A DNA stretch of 6,466 bases, taken from positions 1-6,466 of the forward strand of contig CAMBJF010000138.1 of assembly GCA_945867875.1 (NCBI GenBank). The letters are read 5' to 3'. Of this stretch, positions 1 through 6,426 are shown in pieces (the stretch's first letter is position 1; each line of letters starts with the position of its first letter). Source of the stretch: an uncultured Ruminococcus sp. Its GTDB lineage: Bacteria; Bacillota; Clostridia; Oscillospirales; Ruminococcaceae. The notes beneath the pieces were generated by a model. It saw only the letters and a list, made by a program, of their open reading frames with translations. It searched no databases and was not told the origin of the DNA. The position numbers were made by a program, and so were the translations under genes.

Positions 1-40
1 CTGCATATCGTCGGCAGCGTCAGATGTGTATAAGAGACAG
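1..40 (+). other. Untrimmed Illumina Nextera adapter with i5 index remnant (artefact)
   Basis: Bases 8-21 read TCGTCGGCAGCGTC and bases 22-40 read AGATGTGTATAAGAGACAG. Together they are the complete Nextera read-1 transposase adapter; the second part is the 19-bp Tn5 mosaic end. Bases 1-7 (CTGCATA) match the last seven bases of the i5 index I recall as N506/S506 (ACTGCATA), exactly where the index sits in the library oligonucleotide. This is library-preparation sequence left on a contig end, not host DNA and not a natural transposon. The genome begins at base 41. The adapter identity is near certain; the index assignment is from memory. Confidence 0.98.
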
Positions 41-69
41 CTATAATACTTTATTATATAGTATTATAG
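41..69. promoter_or_regulatory. AT-rich perfect inverted repeat upstream of the operon (candidate operator/promoter region)
   Basis: CTATAATACT (41-50) and AGTATTATAG (60-69) are perfect 10-bp inverted arms around a 9-bp spacer. The arm centres are 19 bp apart, close to two helical turns, as for a site bound by a dimeric repressor. The left arm contains a perfect TATAAT (42-47), and TATAGT (57-62) or TATTAT (62-67) could also serve as a -10 box. No -35 box can be judged, because the adapter replaces everything before 41. MMPL genes are often controlled by a nearby TetR-type repressor, but no such gene is visible here. The repeat could instead be a weak AT hairpin in the leader. The structure is certain; its role is inference. 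Confidence 0.45.
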
Positions 70-80
70 AAACTTTATGT

Positions 81-86
81 AAGGAG
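81..86 (+). promoter_or_regulatory. Ribosome binding site of the MMPL gene (decides a TTG start)
   Basis: AAGGAG at 81-86 lies 8 bases before TTG at 95, which is ideal spacing. The upstream in-frame GTG at 86 shares its first base with this site and so cannot be initiated from it. An in-frame TAA at 80-82 closes the frame just upstream. Confidence 0.8.
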
Positions 87-94
87 TGAAGCTT

Positions 95-2632
95 TTGTCA
101 CAGAAATTTCCTGATCCTCCCAAGGAGGAGAATGAGACCTTTATGTATAAGCTTGCGGCTTTCATTGTTGATAAACGCAATCTGGTATTCCTTTTATGGA
201 TATTCCTGCTGATATTCAGCATCTTTGCCAGTAATTGGGTAAAGGTCGAGAACGACATCACCGCATATCTCCCCGATTCCACCGAAACAAGGCGTGGACT
301 TACCCTTATGGACGAACAGTTCACCACCTACGGCACCGCTTCAGTAATGGTATCGAACATCACCTATGACAAGGCAGAGGAGCTTGCCGAGCAGATCGAG
401 GCGATAGACGGCGTTTCCGAAGCCGCTTTCGACAATACCGAGGATCACTACAAAAATTCCTCTGCAATGTTCTCCGTTACCTTTGACGGCGAGGAGGACG
501 ATCAGATAAGCATTGACGCTATGGACGAGATCAGAGCGATGCTTGCTGATTATGATCTGGCAATTTCAAGCACCGTGGGAAGTGACTCTTCCGCACAGCT
601 TGCAAAGGAGATGCAGACGGTAACGGCTGTTGCTGCGGGAATTATCCTGCTGGTACTGCTGTTCACATCAAAGGCATATGCCGAGATACCTGTGCTTGTA
701 GCTACATTCGGCGCTGCTGCCCTTGCAAACTCAGGAACAAACTTTCTGCTGGGCACTATCTCATTCATTTCAAACTCCGTAACTATCGTGCTCCAGCTGG
801 CTCTTGCCATCGACTACGCTATCATTCTTATCCACCGATACAGCGAAGAGCACGAGCATATGGACTGCCGTGAAGCGTGTATCACAGCTCTGAGCAAGGC
901 TATCCCCGAGATATCCTCCAGCTGCCTTACCACCGTTTCGGGTCTTATCGCCCTTGCATTTATGAAGTTCAGGATAGGCGGAGACCTTGCTATGGTGCTC
1001 ATCAAGGCAATTATGTTCAGTATCCTGTCCGTATTTACCCTTATGCCCGGACTTATTATGCTTTTCTCCGGTCTTATCGACAAGACTGTCCATAAGAACT
1101 TCGTTCCCAAGATATCCGCTGTGGGCAAGTTTGCATTTGCCACAAAATATATTATTCCTCCCGTTTTCGTTGCAGTTGTGTGCGTTGCATTTGTATTCTC
1201 CAACAAGTGCCCCTACTGCTACGGAACAACTGACCTTGAACACTCCCGCTACAGCGAGCAGCAGCTTGCGGAGCAGAAGATAAAGGACACATTCGGTTCA
1301 AATAACCTTGCCGCCCTCATCGTCCCGTCAGGGGATTATGAATCCGAGGGCAAGCTCATACGGAAGCTTGAAAGCTACAGTCAGGTGGAATCCTGTATGG
1401 GCCTTGCAAATATCGAGGCAATGGACGGCTATGTGCTCACCGATGCACTGACCCCGAGACAGTTCTCCGAGCTTGTTGACCTTGACTATGAAGTGGCAAA
1501 GGTGCTTTATGCGGCATATGCTATCAACGAGGAAAACTACGGCGAAGTGGTAAACGGTCTTGAAGCATACTCAGTTCCCCTCATTGATATGTTTATGTTT
1601 ACATATGACGAGGTGGACAAGGGCTATGTCACCCTTGACGATGACCTTATGGACACCCTCGAGGACCTCCACACCACTCTTGACAAGGCGCTTTTACAGC
1701 TAAAGAGCGATGAATACACAAGAATCCTTGTTTACTTGAATCTCCCCGAAGAGGGCGATGAGACCTTCGACTTCTTACAGACCATTCACAGGGAAGCCGA
1801 GAAATATTATCCCGACAAGGCGGACGAAATTCTCCTCGTGGGCAACTCCACCAGTGACTATGACCTTTCATCCTCTTTCGTAACGGATAACCTCATCATC
1901 AGTATCCTTTCCGCACTCTTCGTTATCATAATCCTGCTTTTCACATTCAAATCCGCAGGACTTCCCGTTCTCCTTATCGCAGTTATCCAGGGAAGTATCT
2001 GGATGAACTTCTCATTCCCTTACCTTGAAAATACGAGCCTGTTCTTCCTCAGCTACCTTATCGTAAACTCCATTCAGATGGGTGCGAACATCGACTACGC
2101 TATCGTTATTTCAAGCCGATATATGGACCTTAAGCAGGAAATGCCCATTAAGGACGCTATCACCGAGACCCTTAATCAGGCGTTCCCCACTATCATCACA
2201 TCTGGCGCGATCCTTGCGGCTGCGGGTATCCTTATCGGTCAGCTTTCCTCCGACGGAACCATTTCCTCCATCGGCGTATGCCTCGGACGAGGAACTATTA
2301 TGTCCATCGTTCTTGTAATGGGCGTTCTTCCCCAGATACTTCTCCTTGGCGATACCATTATCGAAAAGACCTCCTTTACAATCAAAAAGCGTGAGCGCAC
2401 ACAGGTATCCAGCGGCAAGATCGCTGTTACCGGTATGATCCACGGATATGTAAACGGTCGTGTTGACGCTATCGTTAACGGTATCATCATCGGTGATGTT
2501 GACGCTAAGATCGAAAGCAAGAATTTTGAAGAGCTCGACAAAATTAACGAGGGCTTCAGGCTGGAGAACAGCGGAAATGCCCCCGACAACAGCACCCCCG
2601 ATGAAAACGAGAGAGAGGAGGCACGGAAATGA
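95..2632 (+). CDS. MMPL-family RND-superfamily transporter with a glycine-tetrad C-terminal tail
   Basis: A full-length 845-residue membrane transporter. MMPL proteins are proton-driven RND pumps that move lipids or other hydrophobic molecules across the membrane; the substrate here is unknown. Residue numbers count from TTG at 95. Membrane segments fall at about 29-49, then five at 176-324, one at 352-370, and five at 599-751: the 1+5+1+5 pattern of the family. The two outward loops (about 50-175 and 371-598) are the porter domains. Both halves keep the Asp-Tyr pair that relays protons in MmpL3: D240-Y241, in an IDYAIILIHRY motif, and D667-Y668, in IDYAIVISSRY. Two oddities are a CPYC motif (C372, C375) just outside segment 7, and a cytoplasmic tail whose residues 781-808 read as seven four-residue units such as YVNG, RVDA and IVNG. 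ATG at 143 is an alternative start giving an N-terminus more typical of the family, but its ribosome site is about 14 bases away. The stop overlaps the next gene by ATGA. Family certain; substrate unknown. Confidence 0.95.
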   Translation: MSQKFPDPPKEENETFMYKLAAFIVDKRNLVFLLWIFLLIFSIFASNWVKVENDITAYLPDSTETRRGLTLMDEQFTTYGTASVMVSNITYDKAEELAEQIEAIDGVSEAAFDNTEDHYKNSSAMFSVTFDGEEDDQISIDAMDEIRAMLADYDLAISSTVGSDSSAQLAKEMQTVTAVAAGIILLVLLFTSKAYAEIPVLVATFGAAALANSGTNFLLGTISFISNSVTIVLQLALAIDYAIILIHRYSEEHEHMDCREACITALSKAIPEISSSCLTTVSGLIALAFMKFRIGGDLAMVLIKAIMFSILSVFTLMPGLIMLFSGLIDKTVHKNFVPKISAVGKFAFATKYIIPPVFVAVVCVAFVFSNKCPYCYGTTDLEHSRYSEQQLAEQKIKDTFGSNNLAALIVPSGDYESEGKLIRKLESYSQVESCMGLANIEAMDGYVLTDALTPRQFSELVDLDYEVAKVLYAAYAINEENYGEVVNGLEAYSVPLIDMFMFTYDEVDKGYVTLDDDLMDTLEDLHTTLDKALLQLKSDEYTRILVYLNLPEEGDETFDFLQTIHREAEKYYPDKADEILLVGNSTSDYDLSSSFVTDNLIISILSALFVIIILLFTFKSAGLPVLLIAVIQGSIWMNFSFPYLENTSLFFLSYLIVNSIQMGANIDYAIVISSRYMDLKQEMPIKDAITETLNQAFPTIITSGAILAAAGILIGQLSSDGTISSIGVCLGRGTIMSIVLVMGVLPQILLLGDTIIEKTSFTIKKRERTQVSSGKIAVTGMIHGYVNGRVDAIVNGIIIGDVDAKIESKNFEELDKINEGFRLENSGNAPDNSTPDENEREEARK
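2616..2621 (+). promoter_or_regulatory. Ribosome binding site of the GLUG-repeat gene, inside the end of the transporter gene
   Basis: AGGAGG at 2616-2621 lies 7 bases before ATG at 2629. It sits within the last codons of the transporter gene, and the start overlaps the transporter stop (ATGA, 2629-2632). This favours ATG 2629 over ATG 2638, three codons later, which would be 16 bases from the site. The arrangement is typical of translational coupling. Confidence 0.85.
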
Positions 2633-5600
2633 TTAAAATGAAACGCTGTGCGGCTGCCGCTCTTGCGGTAATGCTCTCTGTCAGCCCCATATACGGCTGC
2701 GGATATGTTTTCGCCGAGGAGCAGTCTCTTTCGGCTGGAGCCTCTGCAAATGCACTTAAAGAGGACACCGTTTATATCAATTCCGCCGAGGAATATGTTG
2801 AGTTTGCCAAAAACTGCACCCTCGACAGCTATTCAAGAGGCAAGACCTTTATTCTTAACACCGACATAAATTTCTCCGCCGAAAAGGTGGACTTTATCCC
2901 CGTGCCCTCATTCAGCGGCACATTCGAGGGCAACGGCCACAAGATAAGCGGATTTTCCATAAGCGACAATGGCTCTGTTCAGGGACTTTTCAGATACATC
3001 GAAAAAAGCGGCAGGGTCAAAAATGTAAGCGTTACCTGCAAGATATCTCCATCGGGCACATCTTCCAAAAGCGGCGCAATTGCTGGCGTGAACAGGGGAA
3101 CTATATACGGCTGCACCGTTGACAGCGTTGTTACGGGCAAGGAATACTGCGGCGGAATTGCGGGCGTTAACGAGGAAACTGGACTTATCTCCTGCTGCAA
3201 GGTGGGCGGACGCATTCAGGCGGAGCATTTCACTGGCGGAATTGCAGGCGAGAATCGTGGCTGCATTATGCTTTCCGAAAACTCGGCCTCCGTAAACACC
3301 GATGTGTCCGACAGCGGACTTGACATCGAGAACATAAACATTGACGATATCTACTCCACCGAGAAGTCCAACGATTCCACCGATGCAGGCGGAATTGCGG
3401 GATATTCCTCGGGAAATATCATCAAGTGCACAAACCGTGGAGACGTGGGATATTCTCACATCGGCTACAACATCGGCGGTATCTGCGGCAGGCAGAACGG
3501 CTATGTAAACAACTGCGAAAACTACGGCACCATAAACGGCAGAAAGGACACAGGCGGCATCGTCGGTCAGGCAGAGCCCCATTTCTCTCTCCTTTTCTCT
3601 GAATCCTCAATGCAGAAGCTGAGAGACAGGCTTGACGAGCTGAACGTTATCGTTGACAAGACCATTGACGACGCAAACAACGCCTCCGACACCGTTTCGG
3701 GCGACATCGACATCACCCTTGACACCCTTAAAGCCGTAAAGAATGACACCGGCGACCTTATGGACAGGACTGACGATATCCTGAATGATAACATCGACTC
3801 CGTAAACGAGCTGAGTGCCCGTGTTACCGACCTTATCGATATGGCAAAGCCTGCGTCCGACAGCTTTTCCGATGCCTCCGATGCATTCAGTGATGCTGTT
3901 GACAAGCTTTGGGAGGCAAATGACCTCCTTGGCGACGCTATGGACAATACGGACAATGCCCTCGACACCCTTTTCCCCGCTCTTGATGACCTGTCCGATG
4001 CCCTTGACTCTTTGCAGGACGCAAACGATTCTATGCAGGACAGCCTTGGAACGGCTCAAAGCTCTATCGGTGATTCAGACGGCCTTGCGTCAACTCTTAA
4101 CAATCTCCAGAACCAGTTTTACATAATCGCTCAGAACATCGAGGCTATGAGCGAGATAGTCAAGAACCTTATCACCGCTCTCGATGATTTCAATTCATCA
4201 TCTGACAAAAATGATGCGATGGACAAGATAAAGGACAGCCTTGACAGACTTCAGGACAGCCTTGACGGTGTTTCCGACCAGCTCAAAGATGCCGATGACG
4301 CTATACAGCGCCTTCAGGACCTCCTTGATTCAAATTCAGATGATGCCGATGCATACAGGGAGTGCATAAGCGAGATACTTGACGTGTTCACAGGCGGGGC
4401 ATTCGAGGATATGTTTGACGCACTTTCCGACCTTATAGACGGCGTGAATGACCTTGTTGACAGCTCTGCTATAGACGATATAAAGGACGAAATAACAAAA
4501 TGCGCCGACCTTATCAGAAATCAGGGCAATGCGGCTGTTTCTTCGGATATAGACTTATCAAAGCCCAATGACATAACCTTTGACGACCTCTCTGCCATTA
4601 TCGACTACCTTATGGACACATCATCAGCGGTAGGCGATGCAGAGGGTGCGGCGGGCTCACTTGTTGATAGGATAAAGGAATCTTGGCCTTTCCTCGATGA
4701 CGGCGCAGCGGCTGCGATAGCGGCGGCATATACCGCAGAGGAAGCCGTTCAGCATACCTCCGATGCTTCAGTGAACCTTTCCGACGGAATGGATCAGCTC
4801 CGTGCCATAAACGATTATTTTGCAGGCAAGGAGAAGATAAATTTCTCGGGCACAGATGATGAATTTGATGCTCTGAGAACAAGTCTTTCCGATAATATCA
4901 GCGATCTGCTGGATAATCTTGATGTTTTAAACGCCTCCGCAGGGGATTCGGTCAATATCCTTTCCGATGACCTTAAAGCGATGAACTCCAAGGCTTCCGA
5001 GGTATATGACGTTATTATGGATATGTCCGACGAGCTCGCAGATGACCCCAAGAGCCTTGAGGATTACACCGAGGACATTTCCTCCTCCGATACCGAGGGC
5101 AGAGCAGACGGCAAGATAGCAGGCTGCACCAATAACGGTCAGGTGCTGGGTGATGTTAGCGCAGGCGGCATCGTTGGCACAATGGGCATTGAAAATTCCA
5201 TTGACCCTGAGGGTGACATTGAGCAGAAGGGCGACAGGTCGCTGAACTTCATCTATCAGTCAAGAACAGTTGTGAGAAGCTGCACAAACAACGGCGAGGT
5301 CAAGTCCAAGAAGGACTGCGCAGGCGGCATTGCGGGAACGATGGACACAGGCTGCATCATAAGCAGCTGCGGCTATGGAAATGTTTCCTCAACCGACGGC
5401 AGCTATGTTGGCGGCATTGCGGGAAAATCCTCCTCAGCTATCTACGGCAGCTATGCAATGTGCCGCATCGAGGGCGATGACTACATCGGCGGAATCGCAG
5501 GCTTTGCCCACGATATGAGCAGCTGCGCAAGCTATGTGATAATTACCGGGTCCGACGAATATTCGGGTGCTGTGGCAGGCGACTGCGACGGCGAAGCAGA

Positions 5601-6363
5601 GGGCAATATCTTCACCGAAAACGGCACAGGCGGTATTGACGGCGTAAGCTACGAGGGCAAAGCATATCCCGTGCCATACAGCGAAATTTGCGCAATGGAA
5701 AATATCCCTGATGAGTTCAGGTCCCTTACCCTCACCTTTATGGCTGATGACAAGGTAGTCGACACCATTGACTTCAAGTACGGCGATACCATAAGCGAGA
5801 ACAAGCTCCCCACGCCTCCCAAGAAAACAGGCTGCTACGCAAAGTGGGAGGAGCACGATTACGAGAATATGACCTACGGCGCAGTGATAAATGCGGAATA
5901 TGAGCCGCTCATCACTTCCATTTCCTCCGACATCACCCGTGAGGACGGCCGCTCCGTATTTATGGCAGAGGGCGATTTCTCCGACACCGATAAGCTTGAA
6001 GTCACCGAAAATCCCGACGGCAGCTGGAGCGTTGTTGTTCCTGCAGGCGGTGACGGGGAGAGAACTATCCGATTCCTGCCCGAAACCGCTCCAAAGAAAA
6101 CGATGCTGAGGGTGGACGGAGTTGTCACTTCCTTTGAGACCGACGGCAGCTATATTGTATTCAAGGTACAGAGCAATAATTTTGTTGCTGCCGCTTCAAA
6201 GAAGCCCTTGAATGTTCCTCTTATAGCAGGAGTATCAGGCGGCGGCGTTGCCCTTATCGCTATCCTTGCTACTGTGATAGACAGGAAGAAGAGGAAAAGC
6301 AAGATAAACGGTGACAAGACCGAAAAGAAAAAGGAACTCAAAAAAGAAAAAGCCGCAAAGTGA
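2629..6363 (+). CDS. Secreted, membrane-anchored GLUG-repeat protein with a long acidic helical insert
   Basis: A 1244-residue surface protein of unknown function. In order: signal peptide 1-29 (basic start, hydrophobic core, V-F-A before the cut); a solenoid cap at about 94-140 containing FEGNGHKISG; six GLUG units with GGIAG cores at 148-316; a very acidic, mainly helical region at about 324-812 rich in LxxLxD/heptad patterns; five more GLUG units at 826-990; an InlB/Flg_new-type beta repeat at about 1033-1093 (YGD, then lP..P.k.G...W, ending in AEYEP); a beta-rich part to about 1190; a transmembrane helix at 1194-1217; and a tail 1218-1244 in which 14 of 27 residues are Lys or Arg. No LPXTG sorting motif is present, so the helix is the anchor. 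The mature part has 22 cysteines, 20 of them outside the helical insert. C24 lies in an imperfect lipobox (IYGC), so lipidation is possible. The overlap with the transporter gene suggests it is that pump's extracellular partner, which is inference. TGA is followed at once by an in-frame TAA. Confidence 0.93.
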   Translation: MIKMKRCAAAALAVMLSVSPIYGCGYVFAEEQSLSAGASANALKEDTVYINSAEEYVEFAKNCTLDSYSRGKTFILNTDINFSAEKVDFIPVPSFSGTFEGNGHKISGFSISDNGSVQGLFRYIEKSGRVKNVSVTCKISPSGTSSKSGAIAGVNRGTIYGCTVDSVVTGKEYCGGIAGVNEETGLISCCKVGGRIQAEHFTGGIAGENRGCIMLSENSASVNTDVSDSGLDIENINIDDIYSTEKSNDSTDAGGIAGYSSGNIIKCTNRGDVGYSHIGYNIGGICGRQNGYVNNCENYGTINGRKDTGGIVGQAEPHFSLLFSESSMQKLRDRLDELNVIVDKTIDDANNASDTVSGDIDITLDTLKAVKNDTGDLMDRTDDILNDNIDSVNELSARVTDLIDMAKPASDSFSDASDAFSDAVDKLWEANDLLGDAMDNTDNALDTLFPALDDLSDALDSLQDANDSMQDSLGTAQSSIGDSDGLASTLNNLQNQFYIIAQNIEAMSEIVKNLITALDDFNSSSDKNDAMDKIKDSLDRLQDSLDGVSDQLKDADDAIQRLQDLLDSNSDDADAYRECISEILDVFTGGAFEDMFDALSDLIDGVNDLVDSSAIDDIKDEITKCADLIRNQGNAAVSSDIDLSKPNDITFDDLSAIIDYLMDTSSAVGDAEGAAGSLVDRIKESWPFLDDGAAAAIAAAYTAEEAVQHTSDASVNLSDGMDQLRAINDYFAGKEKINFSGTDDEFDALRTSLSDNISDLLDNLDVLNASAGDSVNILSDDLKAMNSKASEVYDVIMDMSDELADDPKSLEDYTEDISSSDTEGRADGKIAGCTNNGQVLGDVSAGGIVGTMGIENSIDPEGDIEQKGDRSLNFIYQSRTVVRSCTNNGEVKSKKDCAGGIAGTMDTGCIISSCGYGNVSSTDGSYVGGIAGKSSSAIYGSYAMCRIEGDDYIGGIAGFAHDMSSCASYVIITGSDEYSGAVAGDCDGEAEGNIFTENGTGGIDGVSYEGKAYPVPYSEICAMENIPDEFRSLTLTFMADDKVVDTIDFKYGDTISENKLPTPPKKTGCYAKWEEHDYENMTYGAVINAEYEPLITSISSDITREDGRSVFMAEGDFSDTDKLEVTENPDGSWSVVVPAGGDGERTIRFLPETAPKKTMLRVDGVVTSFETDGSYIVFKVQSNNFVAAASKKPLNVPLIAGVSGGGVALIAILATVIDRKKRKSKINGDKTEKKKELKKEKAAK
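3070..3576 (+). repeat. N-terminal block of six GLUG-type repeats (within the surface protein)
   Basis: Six copies of a [GS]G[IA]-x-G core occur at residues 148, 174, 202, 253, 282 and 308, for example CGGIAGVN, TGGIAGEN and IGGICGRQ. Most are followed by a turn, a Cys and a strand ending in G-x-V or G-x-I. This is the GLUG motif, which builds parallel beta-solenoids in bacterial surface proteins. The DNA cores are also alike (GGCGGAATTGC at 3151 and again at 3235), so the units probably arose by duplication, but the spacers have diverged. A 31-residue insert rich in Asp and Ser (about 223-253) separates the third and fourth cores. Confidence 0.85.
3598..5064 (+). other. Coding region for an acidic, coiled-coil-like helical insert
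   Basis: Residues 324-812 of the surface protein interrupt the GLUG solenoid. They lack the GG cores, are very rich in Asp, Ser, Leu and Ala, and repeat patterns such as DRLQDSLDGVSDQL and DALDSLQDAND, with hydrophobic residues every three to four positions as in a coiled coil. Short breaks occur near 640-650 and 683-701 (an Ala-rich stretch). The composition resembles the helical stalks of YhgE/Pip- or EsaA-type envelope proteins, but I see no specific motif of those families. A helical stalk or hairpin is inferred. Confidence 0.7.
4232..4266 (+). repeat. Direct repeat with a one-heptad (21-nt) period inside the helical insert
   Basis: AGGACAGCCTTGAC occurs at 4232-4245 and again at 4253-4266, exactly 21 bases (seven codons) apart. 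A related copy (AGGACAGCCTTG) occurs at 4037-4048. The repeats encode the D-S-L heptads of the coil. A one-heptad period fits growth of the coil by small tandem duplications; convergence from biased codons and amino acids is the alternative. Confidence 0.6.
5104..5598 (+). repeat. C-terminal block of five GLUG-type repeats (within the surface protein)
   Basis: Residues 826-990 return to the solenoid pattern after the helical insert, with cores AGGIVG (845), AGGIAG (898), VGGIAG (927), IGGIAG (953) and SGAVAG (979). The phrase SCTNNGEVKS and the earlier GCTNNGQVLG show the Cys-x-N-x-G-x-V strand that pairs with each core. The block matches the N-terminal one in motif and in cysteine placement, so the two probably once formed, or still form, one solenoid. 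Confidence 0.83.
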
Positions 6364-6371
6364 TAAATGAA

Positions 6372-6412
6372 GATCCCATTCATACAGCTTTTAAAGCCGT
6401 ATGAATGGGATC
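6372..6412 (+). terminator. Long near-perfect hairpin 8 bases after the operon's last stop (terminator-like, no U-tract)
   Basis: GATCCCATTCATAC (6372-6385) pairs perfectly with GTATGAATGGGATC (6399-6412). After one A-C mismatch, GCTTT (6387-6391) pairs again with AAAGC (6393-6397). It begins 8 bases after the TGA. No run of T follows on either strand, so it is not a classical intrinsic terminator. It may instead protect the mRNA 3' end, help a second terminator, or be a dispersed palindromic repeat. The structure is certain; the role is uncertain. Confidence 0.45.
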
Positions 6413-6426
6413 ACAGTCTGTCGAAT

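Noticed and set aside
22..40. Tn5 mosaic end as evidence of a natural transposon
   Set aside because: It is joined to the Nextera read-1 primer sequence and an index remnant, has no transposase nearby and lies at the contig end, so it comes from library preparation.
86..94. GTG 86 as the start of the transporter gene
   Set aside because: Its first base is the last base of AAGGAG, so it has no usable ribosome site; TTG 95 is correctly spaced.
770..1243. Minus-strand reading frame of 157 codons opposite the transporter
   Set aside because: It is antisense to the conserved transmembrane block of the transporter; the product is Cys-, His- and Gly-rich with no domain, as expected of a shadow frame.
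2908..3582. Long minus-strand reading frame of 224 codons
   Set aside because: It lies wholly inside the GLUG region of the surface protein, has no ribosome site of note, and its composition (Ala- and Val-rich, low in motifs) is the mirror of biased codons on the plus strand.
3151..5505. Recurring GGCGG(A/C)AT(T/C)GC(G/A)GG units as a CRISPR or other DNA repeat array
   Set aside because: They are in frame, irregularly spaced and diverged at third positions; they encode the GGIAG core of GLUG repeats.
6340..6351. A-rich runs near the gene end as a programmed frameshift site
   Set aside because: The runs encode the Lys-rich tail, and the frame continues to a stop only nine bases later; no downstream frame or stimulatory structure makes frameshifting useful.
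6301..6363. Basic tail as a sortase-anchored C-terminus
   Set aside because: The hydrophobic helix plus basic end fit a sorting signal in outline, but no LPXTG-like motif precedes the helix and the tail is much longer than usual.
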